Shown in pieces: positions 7,633 to 17,766 of a DNA stretch of 33,890 nt. How positions within the stretch are numbered: the stretch's first letter is position 1; every line of letters begins with the position of its first letter. The notes below the pieces were generated by a model. The model did no database searches. It was not told the origin of the DNA and saw only the letters and a list, made by a program, of their open reading frames with translations. Location: assembly GCA_024277895.1 (NCBI GenBank), contig JAJRUH010000138.1, forward strand, positions 1 to 33,890, read 5' to 3'. Both the position numbers and the translations under genes were made by a program. The stretch is from Bacteroidota bacterium. GTDB taxonomy: Bacteria > Bacteroidota > Bacteroidia > Bacteroidales > JAADGE01.

Positions 7633-8997
7633 ATGGAGATAACAAAAACAAACAAAGATGAATTGAATGCCGTAATTTCATTGAAAATATCGGCGGAAGA
7701 TTATGCCCCGGCAGTTGAAAAGGAACTTAAATCCTATCAAAAAACTGCACAAATAAAAGGATTTCGACCGGGTAAAGCACCTATGGGTTTAATTAAAAAA
7801 TTAGCAGGAAATCAAATTGTTATGCAGGAACTGGATAAAATGGTTTCTGATAAACTGACACAATATTTAATTGATGAAAAATTAGATATTCTCGGACAAC
7901 CATTACCGTCTGACGACCAACAACCTGTTGATATTATAAATGAAAAAGAACATGAATTTTTGTTTGATATCGGTTTGGCTCCTGAAATAAATTTTGAAAT
8001 TAATGAGAAAATCCAAATTCCGTACTATAAAATTAAAATTGATGATGCTTTAATTGACGAAGAAATTAAAAGACATCAAAATCAATTTGCAACTGCGGAA
8101 CAAAGTGAAAAAGTTGAAGCAAATTCATACCTTAAAGGAAATGTAACTCAAACAGATAAAACAGGAAAACCCGTTGAAGAAGGAATTTTTTCCGAAGATA
8201 CCCTTATTGCCGTTGATGTAATAAAAGATGAAAAAGAAAAAGAAAAATTTCTCGGTGCAAAATTAAATGATGTTGTTGTATTCGACATTAAAAAAGCATT
8301 TCCGAATAATACGGAAATTGCCGGTATTTTAAAAATTGATTCCGCTGAAGTTGATGCACTTGAGCCTGATTTTAATTTTTTAATTTCAGAAATTACAAGC
8401 TACACTCCGGCAAAAATTAATCAGGAACTTTTCGATAAAGTTTACGGAAAAGATACTGTGAAGAATGAGGAAGAATATCGTGAAAAAATTAAAGAAAATA
8501 TTGCAAAAGTGTATGCCGACGAATCAAAATATCGATTTGCCGTTGATGCCAAAGAAATATTAACTGAAACAGCTGCCGTAAAATTACCCGACGAATTTTT
8601 AAAAAAGTGGCTTAAAGTTACAGACCGAGAAGGTAAACTGAATGATGAAATTCTTGAAAAAGAATATCCTGTTTTCAGTAAAGATACTCAATGGCAATTA
8701 TTAAAAGGTGAAATTGCAAAAACTGAGGATATTAAAATAAGCGAAGAAGAAATACGAGAAGAATCAAAACGATTTACCGAAGCTCAATTTATTCAGTACG
8801 GTTTGCCTTTATCTTCAATAAGTGATGAACATATGCAAAGTTTCATTGATAAAAATTTGGAAAAACAGGAAGATCGTAATAAGTTTGCAGAAAAAGCAAT
8901 GGAAAATAAAGTCTTCGATTCTGTAAAAGAAAAAGTTAAAATACAAGAAAAAGAAATTTCGGTTGATGATTTTAAAAAATTATATGAACAAAATTAA
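7633..8997 (+). CDS. tig: Trigger factor, ribosome-associated chaperone
   Basis: 454 residues, a usual length. The N-terminal domain holds the ribosome-docking signature GFRPGKAP (43-50). The middle is the FKBP-type prolyl isomerase region (about 150-250), which looks divergent, and the C-terminal part is the long helical chaperone domain ending in KKLYEQN. Trigger factor binds near the exit tunnel through ribosomal protein uL23 and shields nascent chains. The gene is followed after 11 bases by clpP and then clpX, the conserved tig-clpP-clpX order. No promoter element was seen between the upstream tRNA terminator and the ATG. Confidence 0.93.
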   Translation: MEITKTNKDELNAVISLKISAEDYAPAVEKELKSYQKTAQIKGFRPGKAPMGLIKKLAGNQIVMQELDKMVSDKLTQYLIDEKLDILGQPLPSDDQQPVDIINEKEHEFLFDIGLAPEINFEINEKIQIPYYKIKIDDALIDEEIKRHQNQFATAEQSEKVEANSYLKGNVTQTDKTGKPVEEGIFSEDTLIAVDVIKDEKEKEKFLGAKLNDVVVFDIKKAFPNNTEIAGILKIDSAEVDALEPDFNFLISEITSYTPAKINQELFDKVYGKDTVKNEEEYREKIKENIAKVYADESKYRFAVDAKEILTETAAVKLPDEFLKKWLKVTDREGKLNDEILEKEYPVFSKDTQWQLLKGEIAKTEDIKISEEEIREESKRFTEAQFIQYGLPLSSISDEHMQSFIDKNLEKQEDRNKFAEKAMENKVFDSVKEKVKIQEKEISVDDFKKLYEQN

Positions 8998-9008
8998 AAT
9001 TCAATACT

Positions 9009-9683
9009 ATGAACGTTAATGAATTTAATACATATGCAACAAAGCATAAGGGCATCAGCAGCCTGAATTTACATAAATATTATAAAGCTGTTCAAAACAG
9101 TTATATTTCGCCGACTATTATTGAAGAACGACAATTAAATGTTGCACAAATGGATGTTTTTTCAAGATTGATGATGGACAGAATTATATTTTTGGGCTTA
9201 CCGATAGATGATTATGTTGCAAATATCATTCAGGCTCAATTACTGTTTTTGGAATCTTCAGATCCGTCAAAAGACATTCAAATTTATATTAATTCACCCG
9301 GCGGCGGAGTGTATGCCGGACTGGGAATTTATGATACCATGCAATATATAACACCTGATGTTGCAACCACGTGTACCGGAATAGCAGCATCAATGGCAGC
9401 CGTGTTATTGGCAGCAGGTGCTAAGGATAAAAGAGCCGCTTTAAAACATTCCAGAATAATGATTCATCAGCCGATGGGCGGTGCTCAGGGACAAGTTTCC
9501 GATATTGAAATTACATATAATGAAATTAAAAAACTTAAAGACGAATTATTTCAAATTATAGCGAAACATACCGGTAAAACTTTTAAAAAAATTGAAAAAG
9601 ATTCTGACAGAGATTATTGGATGAAATCGGAAGAAGCTAAAGCATACGGAATGATTGATCGTATTTTGGTAAATGACAAATAA
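9009..9683 (+). CDS. clpP: ATP-dependent Clp protease proteolytic subunit
   Basis: 224 residues. The catalytic triad can be placed by spacing against the E. coli enzyme: Ser128 in GIAASMAA, His153 in MIHQPMGG and Asp202 in DSDRDYWM. The oxyanion-hole segment [11 protein letters not shown] (94-104) is intact. The N-terminus is ~30 residues longer than the mature E. coli form, consistent with a propeptide that is cleaved. ClpP forms a double heptamer barrel that degrades substrates fed by ClpX, encoded 45 bases downstream. The clpP-clpX gap is an AT-rich stretch with small imperfect repeats around AATTC and no obvious promoter. Confidence 0.97.
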   Translation: MNVNEFNTYATKHKGISSLNLHKYYKAVQNSYISPTIIEERQLNVAQMDVFSRLMMDRIIFLGLPIDDYVANIIQAQLLFLESSDPSKDIQIYINSPGGGVYAGLGIYDTMQYITPDVATTCTGIAASMAAVLLAAGAKDKRAALKHSRIMIHQPMGGAQGQVSDIEITYNEIKKLKDELFQIIAKHTGKTFKKIEKDSDRDYWMKSEEAKAYGMIDRILVNDK

Positions 9684-9728
9684 GAAAGCAATTAACAATT
9701 GAAAATTCATAATTTATAATTCATTTAA

Positions 9729-10955
9729 ATGGATAAGTGTTCTTTTTGCGGCAGGAAACGTTCTGAAGTTAATTTATTAATTTCGGGTGTTACAGGTTTT
9801 ATTTGTGATGAATGTTCTGCTCGTGCTTATGAAATAATTAAAGAAGAAAAACTTACAGGGAAAGAAAAAAGTAAATTTGATATTAACAAAATTAAAGTAA
9901 AAAAACCTGTTGAAATTAAAGAATTTCTTGATCAATACATTATAGGTCAGGAATACGCAAAAAAAGTTTTGTCTGTTGCCGTTTATAATCATTATAAAAG
10001 ATTATCTGTTTCAGATATTACAGATAATGACGGTGTTGAAATTGATAAATCAAACATTATTATGGTCGGTGAAACCGGAACCGGAAAAACGCTGATTGCA
10101 AAAACTATTGCAAAAATGTTACATGTTCCGTTTACGATTGTTGATGCAACGGTTTTAACCGAAGCCGGTTATGTGGGTGAAGATATTGAAAGTTTACTGA
10201 CAAGACTTTTGCAGGCGGCAGATTACAATGTTGAGAAAGCCGAACAGGGAATAGTTTTTATTGATGAAATAGATAAAATTGCCCGAAAAGGTGATAATCC
10301 TTCAATTACCAGAGATGTTTCCGGAGAAGGTGTTCAGCAGGGATTATTAAAATTATTGGAAGGTGCCGTAGTAAATGTTCCTCCCCAAGGCGGGCGTAAG
10401 CATCCGGAACAAAAAATGATTCCGGTTAATACAAAGCATATTCTTTTTATTGCCGGCGGTGCTTTTGACGGAATAGAAAAACAAATTGCCCGAAGATTAA
10501 ATACACAGGTTGTCGGTTTTGATAAGCAGGAAAAAAATCAGATTGATAAAGAAAATTTCCTGCAGTATGTTTCTCCTCAGGATTTAAAATCTTTTGGTTT
10601 AATACCGGAAATTATCGGCAGAATGCCTGTTCTGACTTATTTAAATCCTTTAGACAAAAAAGCATTGCGAGCCATTTTAACAGAACCCAAAAATTCTATC
10701 ATTAAACAATATATTAAGTTATTCAAAATAGATAAAATTGATTTACATATCAATGATAATGTTTTGGAATATATTGTGGATAGGGCAATTGAGTATAAAA
10801 TCGGTGCCAGAGGTTTACGCTCAATTTGTGAAGTAATTATGACTGATGCTATGTTTGAATTACCTTCAAAAAAAGTGAAAAAATTTACGATTGATTTGAA
10901 ATATGCAAAATCAAAATTAGAGAAAACGAATATTAAAAAATTGAAAGTTGCATAA
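9729..10955 (+). CDS. clpX: ClpX, ATPase and unfoldase subunit of the Clp protease
   Basis: 408 residues. The N-terminal zinc finger has Cys4, Cys7, Cys26 and Cys29. The AAA+ module has Walker A GETGTGKT (114-121), pore loop GYVG (147-150) and Walker B IVFIDEIDK (175-183), and ends in a C-terminal helical domain with GARGLRSICE (sensor II). ClpX recognises and unfolds tagged substrates and threads them into ClpP. It is the last gene of the tig-clpP-clpX unit. The next gene is convergent, 120 bases away, and I saw no strong terminator hairpin in that gap. Confidence 0.97.
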   Translation: MDKCSFCGRKRSEVNLLISGVTGFICDECSARAYEIIKEEKLTGKEKSKFDINKIKVKKPVEIKEFLDQYIIGQEYAKKVLSVAVYNHYKRLSVSDITDNDGVEIDKSNIIMVGETGTGKTLIAKTIAKMLHVPFTIVDATVLTEAGYVGEDIESLLTRLLQAADYNVEKAEQGIVFIDEIDKIARKGDNPSITRDVSGEGVQQGLLKLLEGAVVNVPPQGGRKHPEQKMIPVNTKHILFIAGGAFDGIEKQIARRLNTQVVGFDKQEKNQIDKENFLQYVSPQDLKSFGLIPEIIGRMPVLTYLNPLDKKALRAILTEPKNSIIKQYIKLFKIDKIDLHINDNVLEYIVDRAIEYKIGARGLRSICEVIMTDAMFELPSKKVKKFTIDLKYAKSKLEKTNIKKLKVA

Positions 10956-11075
10956 TTGATTATGAATCGACAAAGACAATAATTTTACCTCTTTCAGAAT
11001 GTCATATTTTATATAAATTATGGCTTAATCGTTGAATTTGTCGGAAAGAAAATAATAAACCGGAATACTTCGAGT

Positions 11076-13514
11076 TTAAAAATTCACATGAAATCCCAGA
11101 AATATACCGTTTTTGCGAATACCCGGTTTATGAATGTGAGTTATTCTGCGAAAATAATTAACACTTAAAAAATTCAGAATATTCTCAACACCCAAACCGA
11201 TTTCGATGTACGGAATTTTTACATCAGTCATATTATCCGGAAATTGAAGAACTTCTTTATTTTTATCGTTTATACTTCCCCAAACACCTTTTGCATATAT
11301 CACTTCACGAAATTTTAGTTTCCTGATTAAAGGTATTCTGTTTAAAATCAGACCGTTAAAATGATGCTCTGCAAAAAAACTGAGATATTCATCGCTTGCA
11401 AATTCATAATAATTAATCAGATTAAAAGAACGCATATTATATACAATGCCGGAATTGCCTTCATGCAGTTTCAGTAAAGGGAAAGGCACATTTCCGAAAA
11501 TTTTTCCGGCTTCAATGTAATAAACTGTTTTTCCGAGAAATCCGAATATTATAAAATGTTTTAACCCGACAGTAAATTTATGATATATATAGTTGCTGTT
11601 CCAAAAATTCGGAAAACCGTAAGTATATTGAAATTCTATAATCGGGAATAATGACCCTAAAGACTGGCGGTTAAAAACTGAAGAAATATATTCCTCATTA
11701 ATGCCGAAATGTGCACTTATCGTAATTTCAGATGCGTTAATTACCGGAACTGTATTTATAGACATATCATAAAAATGAATACTGTCGGTAGGCATAATTT
11801 TTTTATGCGTAAAAAAAACTGTTGCCGTTAAACTTTTAAAAACATCACGTTCAATTCCGGTTTCAAAATTTTCAATGTGTAATAATTTATCATTCTTTCC
11901 GGAAATAGAAAAGATATTATCCGAGCCGAAATCTCCGAGATTAGCACCGAGTTGAATTAAATCTCTGCTGAAATTAATACGTGCAAGAGTCCAAGGGCTG
12001 CGAGTTATTTTAATTTTTGATCCGACACCGAATTTAAATTTTTTATCTCTTGTTCCGTATGCCGTATAGCCGTTAAGTTCAATTAATTTGCTGAAATTAT
12101 TACTTGTTCTGAAACCTGCCCTGAAACGATTGCCTTCAATAGCATTTCTGCTGAAAATTTTATAATAAGGTCCTATTTCAATGTATTTTCTTTTTAAATA
12201 ACCGGTTCCGATTAAGTAAACAAAATTTTCAATTATTTTAAAAGTCGGTTGATTTTTAACCGAATCTACCATATTGTAAATCTGTTTTTCTTTAGGACTT
12301 AATTTTATATGGCGTAAATTTTTCCATTTTGCAGAATCATATTTTGCAGCATTATCTTCAATTTCAATATCTCTGAATTCCGAAGGAGGAAAAAAAATTG
12401 CCGGAAATTCAGGGTTTATTTTTATTTTACGTCGTGAGGTATATTTTCTGCCGAAAAATCCGGTTGTAAATTTTGATATATTAAAATCAATAAAAAATTC
12501 TTCTTTTGAAGGAAAGAAAAAACCGTTTTCTGTTTTTTCGTAATCTTTTTTTACGTAAAAGTCTGAAACAAAATCAAGATTTGCTGTTTTTGACATATTT
12601 GCGTCAATTCGTTTTAATGCAAAACTTGTATCCGCTATCCACATGTCTCCTTGAAAAGTATATTCATGCTTTCGTTTCGGGCTGAAAGTCAGGTGATAAC
12701 AGATTGAGTTGTCGATTAATGCCGTATCAATTAAGAAGTATTTGTAAACAAAGGGTCCGGAAAGAGATAAGGGGCTGACAAATTCTTTGTCAATAATTTT
12801 GATGTAGCTTTTATAAAAATTAAAATCAACATACATTTGTCCGGTAAATTGACTTACACTCAAATTTTTTACACCTGAAATATTGCTTGCAATTATTTTT
12901 TCTTTTCTGTGACGCGGAAAATTTTGAAAATAATAATCGGATAAGGTTTCGGAAAGAAGAAGCGGCATATATCTTTTTCCGGTTGCTGCCGAAGTGTCAA
13001 TACCGGCAAAAGCATAACTGAAATCTTTAAGAAATTTTTCGTTTTTTAATTTTTTACTGAAATTGTTTAAATCTATTTCAAATTTAGTATATTGCTCATA
13101 ACTATATGAAGATAAGCGATTTATATTATTTCTTTTTTTGTTCCTGATAACTTTTTTTATCAATATTAAAGCCGGGTTTTTCCCGGGTTTCACTATAACT
13201 TCTCCGAGCTTATACATATCGGGTTTAAGAAAAACGGTAATTTCCCGGTAATTTCCGGATTTTATTTTTACGGTATCACTATTGTATCCGATGCAGCTAA
13301 TAATAATATATTCTGAATTTGTATTTGATTTTATAAAAAAGTTTCCGTCATAATCTGACACACAACCGATATTTGTTCCTGAGAAAACAATACTTGCGAA
13401 AGGTATTCCTTCATGAGTCTCAAAATCACGAATTTCTCCTCTGATTTTAGTTTGAGACCGTAAGGCGGTTGATATTTCTAATAAAAGAAATAATATTGAC
13501 AGTAATTTGTTCAT
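11076..13514 (-). CDS. DUF5686 family outer-membrane protein with CarboxypepD_reg-like domain
   Basis: 812 residues with a signal peptide (MNKLLSILFLLLEISTALRS). A carboxypeptidase-regulatory-like beta-sandwich follows (about 23-108; GEIRDFETHEGIPFASI, GCVSDYDGNFFI), the module often seen at the start of SusC/TonB-type and related Bacteroidota outer-membrane proteins. The rest fits DUF5686: alternating beta strands with many aromatic residues and an end (GIFLGFHVNF) that closes a barrel with a terminal Phe. No TonB plug domain is evident, so it is not a standard SusC. Function is unknown; surface assembly or transport is an inference. The gene is monocistronic: recQ upstream ends in a terminator and clpX converges from the other side. 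Confidence 0.82.
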   Translation of the reverse strand: MNKLLSILFLLLEISTALRSQTKIRGEIRDFETHEGIPFASIVFSGTNIGCVSDYDGNFFIKSNTNSEYIIISCIGYNSDTVKIKSGNYREITVFLKPDMYKLGEVIVKPGKNPALILIKKVIRNKKRNNINRLSSYSYEQYTKFEIDLNNFSKKLKNEKFLKDFSYAFAGIDTSAATGKRYMPLLLSETLSDYYFQNFPRHRKEKIIASNISGVKNLSVSQFTGQMYVDFNFYKSYIKIIDKEFVSPLSLSGPFVYKYFLIDTALIDNSICYHLTFSPKRKHEYTFQGDMWIADTSFALKRIDANMSKTANLDFVSDFYVKKDYEKTENGFFFPSKEEFFIDFNISKFTTGFFGRKYTSRRKIKINPEFPAIFFPPSEFRDIEIEDNAAKYDSAKWKNLRHIKLSPKEKQIYNMVDSVKNQPTFKIIENFVYLIGTGYLKRKYIEIGPYYKIFSRNAIEGNRFRAGFRTSNNFSKLIELNGYTAYGTRDKKFKFGVGSKIKITRSPWTLARINFSRDLIQLGANLGDFGSDNIFSISGKNDKLLHIENFETGIERDVFKSLTATVFFTHKKIMPTDSIHFYDMSINTVPVINASEITISAHFGINEEYISSVFNRQSLGSLFPIIEFQYTYGFPNFWNSNYIYHKFTVGLKHFIIFGFLGKTVYYIEAGKIFGNVPFPLLKLHEGNSGIVYNMRSFNLINYYEFASDEYLSFFAEHHFNGLILNRIPLIRKLKFREVIYAKGVWGSINDKNKEVLQFPDNMTDVKIPYIEIGLGVENILNFLSVNYFRRITHIHKPGIRKNGIFLGFHVNF

Positions 13515-13544
13515 TAATGAATTTATATTTTGGTGCTAAAATAA

Positions 13545-13581
13545 AAAAAACTTTGCATGTAAGAACAGTGCAAAGTTTTTT
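13545..13581 (-). terminator. Rho-independent terminator after recQ
   Basis: A 13-bp perfect inverted repeat (AAAAAACTTTGCA at 13545-13557, TGCAAAGTTTTTT at 13569-13581) with an 11-base loop. It lies 18 bases after the recQ stop and, read on the minus strand, is followed by a T-rich tail. It separates recQ from the DUF5686 gene. Confidence 0.85.
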
Positions 13582-13598
13582 ATAAAAATAAGTATTAT

Positions 13599-15791
13599 TT
13601 AATTTGCCATTTCAGACATAAATTTTATTCTTACCAAACGAATTTCTTCTTCCGTAAAATTTTCTTCACCTAATTCTGTGAGGGCATCCTCAATTGAGTC
13701 GGTATCAGATTCAGAAAAATAGTCATAAATATCGTCAATATTTTCTTCATCAATTGTGAGGTCAATATAATAATCAATATTAAGTTTGGTCCCTGAATTA
13801 ATAATAGCTTCAATTTCTGTAATCAATTCGCTGATAGACAGCCCTTTGGATTTGGCAATATCTTCTAAATTTACTTTTCTGTCAATATTTTGAATGATAT
13901 ACACTTTTACGCCGGATTTTTTTACGACAGATTTTACTATTAAGTCCTGTGGTCTGTCAATATTGAATTCTTTAACATATTCGGCAATCAGTTTTATAAA
14001 TTCTTTTCCGTATTTTGCAGCTTTTCCGTTCCCTACACCTTGTATCGAAGTTAATTCGTCAAGTGTTACGGGAAATCTTGTTGCCATATCTTCCAGTGAA
14101 GGGTCTTGAAAAATAACATAAGGCGGGACTTCCATTTTTTTAGAAAGGTCTTTTCTTAAACCTTTGAGCATTTTAAAAAGAATTTCATCACCGGCACCGC
14201 TTCCGCTTCCGTGATTTAATTGAATATCTTCATCACCCTCTTCACCTTCTTCATAGCGGTGAGCTTCCGAAATTTCTATGGGATACGGTTTTTTTATAAA
14301 TGCTCTTCCGGCTTTTGTTAATTTTAAAATTCCGTATTGGTCAATATCTTTTTCTAAAAAATAATTGATTAATGTTTGTCTTGCTATTGATTCCCAAAAT
14401 CTTTCATCTTTTTCATCTCCGGAACCGAAAAGTTCTGATTGATCGTGTTTGAACGATTTAATTGCAGAAGTAGCATTTCCGGAAAGGATATTGGCTATGT
14501 GTTCGCTTTTGTATTGTTCGTTTAATGAATCTACGGCTTTTAAGAATTTCAGAATATAATCTTTACCTTCAAATTTTTTCTTCGGATTTAAACAGTTATC
14601 ACAATTACCGCAGTCTTCTTCTAATTTTTCGCCGAAATAATTTAGTAAAATTTTAGGACGACATACTGACGTTTCGGCATAGGCAATGGTTTCGAGCAGA
14701 AGTTGTTTTCCTATTTCCTGCTCGGCTACAGGTTTACCCTGCATAAATTTTTCAAGTTTTTGAATATCTTTATAGCTGTAAAAAGTAATACACTTCCCTT
14801 CGCCGCCGTCTCTTCCGGCTCTTCCTGTTTCTTGATAATAGCCTTCCAAACTTTTTGGTATGTCGTAGTGAATGACAAATCGAACATCGGGTTTGTCAAT
14901 ACCCATTCCGAAAGCAATTGTGGCAACAATTACATCAACTTCTTCCATTAAAAACATATCCTGATGTTTGGAACGTGTCTTTGAATCCATACCTGCATGG
15001 TATGCAAGTGCTTTAATATCATTAATTTGAAGAACTTCTGCAAGTTCCTCAACTTTTTTTCTGCTTAAACAATAAATAATACCGGATTTTCCTTTATTCT
15101 CTTTTATAAATCGGATAATTTGTTTTTCGGGTTTAACTTTCGGACGAACTTCATAGTATAAATTCGATCTGTAAAAGGATGCTTTAAAAATTGTTGCATC
15201 TAAAATATCTAAATTTTTAAGAATGTCGTGTTGTACTTTAGGCGTTGCCGTAGCAGTAAGTGCAATAATCGGAGCTCTGCCAATTTTATCGATTACAGGT
15301 CTTATTTTTCGGTATTCGGGTCTGAAATCATGCCCCCATTCAGAAATACAGTGTGCTTCGTCTATTGCATAAAATGAGATTTTTATGGTTTTTAAAAAGT
15401 CGGCATTTTCTTCTTTAGTAAGAGACTCCGGTGCCACATACAAAAGTTTTGTTTTACCTTTTATGACATCATCTCTTACTTGCTTTAATTGTGTTTTATT
15501 CAAGGATGAATTCATAAAATGTGCAATAGAATCATCTTTATTATAGCCTCGCATAGCATCAACCTGATTCTTCATTAATGCAATTAAAGGAGAAACGACT
15601 ATGGCTGTCCCTTCAATAATTAACGAAGGAAGTTGGTAAGTCAGTGACTTTCCTCCGCCTGTCGGCATCAATACAAAAGAATCTTTCCCGTTTAAAACAT
15701 TTTTAATAATTTCTTCTTGCTCTCCTTTATATGTGTCGAAGCCGAAGTTCTTTCGGAGTATTTTACTCAGATCTAAATTTTTAACATCCAT
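13599..15791 (-). CDS. recQ: RecQ family ATP-dependent DNA helicase
   Basis: 730 residues, as usual for Bacteroidota RecQ and longer than the ~610 of E. coli. The helicase core has Walker A MPTGGGKS (42-49), DEAH (144-147) with the aromatic loop HDFRPEY, and motif VI ETGRAGRDG (321-329). The RecQ zinc site has Cys377, Cys394, Cys397 and Cys400. A winged-helix region and an acidic Gly/Ser linker (about 510-530) lead to an HRDC domain (about 535-605; FQDPSLEDMATRFPVT, IQGVGNGKAAKYG). The final ~120 residues are an extra acidic helical tail of unclear role. RecQ unwinds DNA 3' to 5' in recombination and fork repair. The gene is transcribed alone, with a terminator after it. Confidence 0.96.
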   Translation of the reverse strand: MDVKNLDLSKILRKNFGFDTYKGEQEEIIKNVLNGKDSFVLMPTGGGKSLTYQLPSLIIEGTAIVVSPLIALMKNQVDAMRGYNKDDSIAHFMNSSLNKTQLKQVRDDVIKGKTKLLYVAPESLTKEENADFLKTIKISFYAIDEAHCISEWGHDFRPEYRKIRPVIDKIGRAPIIALTATATPKVQHDILKNLDILDATIFKASFYRSNLYYEVRPKVKPEKQIIRFIKENKGKSGIIYCLSRKKVEELAEVLQINDIKALAYHAGMDSKTRSKHQDMFLMEEVDVIVATIAFGMGIDKPDVRFVIHYDIPKSLEGYYQETGRAGRDGGEGKCITFYSYKDIQKLEKFMQGKPVAEQEIGKQLLLETIAYAETSVCRPKILLNYFGEKLEEDCGNCDNCLNPKKKFEGKDYILKFLKAVDSLNEQYKSEHIANILSGNATSAIKSFKHDQSELFGSGDEKDERFWESIARQTLINYFLEKDIDQYGILKLTKAGRAFIKKPYPIEISEAHRYEEGEEGDEDIQLNHGSGSGAGDEILFKMLKGLRKDLSKKMEVPPYVIFQDPSLEDMATRFPVTLDELTSIQGVGNGKAAKYGKEFIKLIAEYVKEFNIDRPQDLIVKSVVKKSGVKVYIIQNIDRKVNLEDIAKSKGLSISELITEIEAIINSGTKLNIDYYIDLTIDEENIDDIYDYFSESDTDSIEDALTELGEENFTEEEIRLVRIKFMSEMAN

Positions 15792-15842
15792 TTTTATCAG
15801 TCGTATCTTTAAATTTAAATATTGTTTGAAATATTTTTAATA

Positions 15843-15850
15843 TATATTTG
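15843..15850 (+). promoter_or_regulatory. Bacteroidota -7 promoter element for kdsD-tatC
   Basis: TATATTTG matches TAnnTTTG. A TTG at 15822-15824 lies 18 bases upstream as a possible -33 box. The predicted transcription start is near 15857, giving a ~55-base leader before the GTG at 15912. Confidence 0.5.
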
Positions 15851-15911
15851 TAGCTAAATTAAGAATAAAATTACACAAAAAATTAATTCTGCAAAAAAAT
15901 AAAAAAAAAAC

Positions 15912-16880
15912 GTGAAAAATCTACAGCAAATTGTTAAAACAGCACGCAAAGTTATACGTAAAGAATCGGAATCTGTTTCAAAACTTAGTGAATTTATTGA
16001 TGAAACGTTTGCAAAATGTGTAAATCTTATTCAAGAGAGTAACGGAAGGGTTATTATTACCGGAATTGGTAAAAGTGCAATTATTGCCGAAAAAATTACG
16101 GCTACTTTAAATTCTACCGGAACTCCTTCTGTTTTTATGCATGCTGCCGATGCTATTCATGGTGATTTGGGTATTGTAAAACCCGAAGATATTGTAATTT
16201 GTTTGTCAAAAAGCGGAAATACTCCGGAAATAAAAGTTTTAGTACCTTATATAAAGAGATTCGGTAATATTTTAATTGCTTTTGTATCTAATGCAGATTC
16301 ATTTTTGGCTAAACAAGCTGATTATGTAATCAGAACAACTATAGAATCTGAAGCGTGCCCGAATAATTTAGTGCCTACTTCCAGTACTACTGCACAGCTT
16401 GTAATGGGAGATGCTTTGGCAGTCAGTTTGTTAGATGCTCGAAATTTTTCTGACAGAGATTTTGCAAAATTGCATCCCGGAGGTGCACTTGGAAAACAGC
16501 TTTATATGCGAGTGAATGATTTATACAGAATGAATGAAGCACCGAAAGTTTTTAAGGATGACAAATTAAAAGAAGTAATTATTGAGATTTCCGAAAAAAG
16601 ATTGGGTGCGACTGCTGTATTAGATGAAAATAATAATTTGGCAGGTATTATTACTGACGGAGATTTAAGAAGGATGTTAGCTAAAACAAATTCGTTGGCA
16701 AATATTACGGCAGAAGATATTATGAGTAAAAATCCGAAGACAATCAATTCGGATGCTTTTGCAATTAATGCCTTTGAAATAATGCGAAAAAATAATATCA
16801 CATCTTTAATTGTTACTGAAGGAGAACAATATTTAGGAATTGTTCATCTTCATGATATGTTAAAAGAAGGATTTGTTTAA
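15912..16880 (+). CDS. kdsD: Arabinose-5-phosphate isomerase, KpsF/GutQ family
   Basis: 322 residues. The N-terminal SIS sugar-isomerase domain has GIGKSA (51-56), HAADAIHGDLG (77-87), SKSGNTPE (99-106) and PTSSTT (155-160), ending in LHPGGALGK (187-195). A CBS pair follows (about 205-322; LAGIITDGDLRRML, YLGIVHLHDML). The family converts ribulose-5-phosphate to arabinose-5-phosphate, the first step towards KDO for lipopolysaccharide. The start is GTG at 15912. I saw no ATG closer to the family start, and the N-terminal length fits. tatC follows after 41 bases, so the two may be co-transcribed, though they have no functional link I know of. Confidence 0.95.
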   Translation: MKNLQQIVKTARKVIRKESESVSKLSEFIDETFAKCVNLIQESNGRVIITGIGKSAIIAEKITATLNSTGTPSVFMHAADAIHGDLGIVKPEDIVICLSKSGNTPEIKVLVPYIKRFGNILIAFVSNADSFLAKQADYVIRTTIESEACPNNLVPTSSTTAQLVMGDALAVSLLDARNFSDRDFAKLHPGGALGKQLYMRVNDLYRMNEAPKVFKDDKLKEVIIEISEKRLGATAVLDENNNLAGIITDGDLRRMLAKTNSLANITAEDIMSKNPKTINSDAFAINAFEIMRKNNITSLIVTEGEQYLGIVHLHDMLKEGFV

Positions 16881-16921
16881 AAATGAATTTATAAAATATA
16901 AAAAGTAACATTAATTTAAAA

Positions 16922-17752
16922 ATGGGAAATAAAAAACCGAACGAAATGTCATTTTTGGAACATTTAGATGCTTTAAGAAAACATTTAATACGTTCAATTT
17001 TATTTATTATCATATTTGCTTTTGCAGCATTTTTTTTTAAAGATTTTGTTTTTAATGATATTTTATTAGCACCTAAAATGCCGAGTTTCATTACTAACAG
17101 AACAATGTGTCGATTGAGTGATTTTTTGGGGACGAAATCTCTTTGTATTAATCAAAAACCGTTCAGTATTATTAATATTAAAATGACAGGTCAGTTTATG
17201 ACCCATATTACTGTTTCATTAATTATAGGTTTGGTAGTTGCATTTCCCTTTGTTTTTAATGAGTTCTGGAAATTTTTAAAACCGGCATTGAAAAAGAAAG
17301 AGATTAGTAACAGCCGAGGGGCTGTATTTTTTGCTTCGGTATTATTTTCACTCGGTGCATTATTCGGTTATTACATTATTGTTCCCTTATCTATGAATTT
17401 TTTAGGTAATTATAATGTCAGTCCCGAAGTTGTTAATAAAATAAATTTAAATTCTTATATCCAAACGTTTACTTCTGTTGTTCTGGCATCTGCCGTTGTT
17501 TTCGAATTGCCGGTTCTGATTTTCTTTTTAAGTAAAATCGGTTTGGTTACCCCGAAATTTTTAAAAAAATATCGAAAACATTCCTTGGTTGTTATCTTAG
17601 CTTTATCGGCAATAATTACACCTCCCGATATTTTTTCTCAAATTTTAGTGAGTTTACCTTTGTGGCTTTTGTATGAAATCGGTATCGGAATTTCAAAACG
17701 TGTTGAAAAAAGAAATGCAAAGAAATTTTTACCGGATGTTGTCGAAAAATAA
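16922..17752 (+). CDS. tatC: Twin-arginine translocase subunit TatC
   Basis: 276 residues. The N-terminal signature MSFLEHLDALRKHL (9-22) precedes six hydrophobic segments, in agreement with the TatC fold. The conserved PALKKKE loop and the helix with SAIITPPDIFSQ near the end also fit. TatC binds the twin-arginine signal and exports folded proteins, often cofactor-containing ones. The loop after the first helix (about 45-80, with MCRLSDFLGTKSLC) is longer than in E. coli, a feature I associate with Bacteroidota forms. The stop is only 7 bases from the stop of the convergent oxidoreductase gene. No TatA/B gene is in the window. Confidence 0.95.
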   Translation: MGNKKPNEMSFLEHLDALRKHLIRSILFIIIFAFAAFFFKDFVFNDILLAPKMPSFITNRTMCRLSDFLGTKSLCINQKPFSIINIKMTGQFMTHITVSLIIGLVVAFPFVFNEFWKFLKPALKKKEISNSRGAVFFASVLFSLGALFGYYIIVPLSMNFLGNYNVSPEVVNKINLNSYIQTFTSVVLASAVVFELPVLIFFLSKIGLVTPKFLKKYRKHSLVVILALSAIITPPDIFSQILVSLPLWLLYEIGIGISKRVEKRNAKKFLPDVVEK

Positions 17753-17766
17753 AGTATTTTTACTTT
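17751..17766. terminator. Weak AT-only hairpin between convergent genes
   Basis: AAAGTA (17751-17756) and TACTTT (17761-17766) can pair around a TTTT loop, with A- and T-runs on either side, so it could work on both strands. It overlaps both stop codons. The stem is short and holds one G-C pair, so this is tentative. Confidence 0.3.

Noticed and set aside
10956-11075. Terminator between convergent clpX and the DUF5686 gene
   Set aside because: CGACAAA and TTTGTCG could pair but lie about 60 bases apart with no T-run, so no terminator is called.
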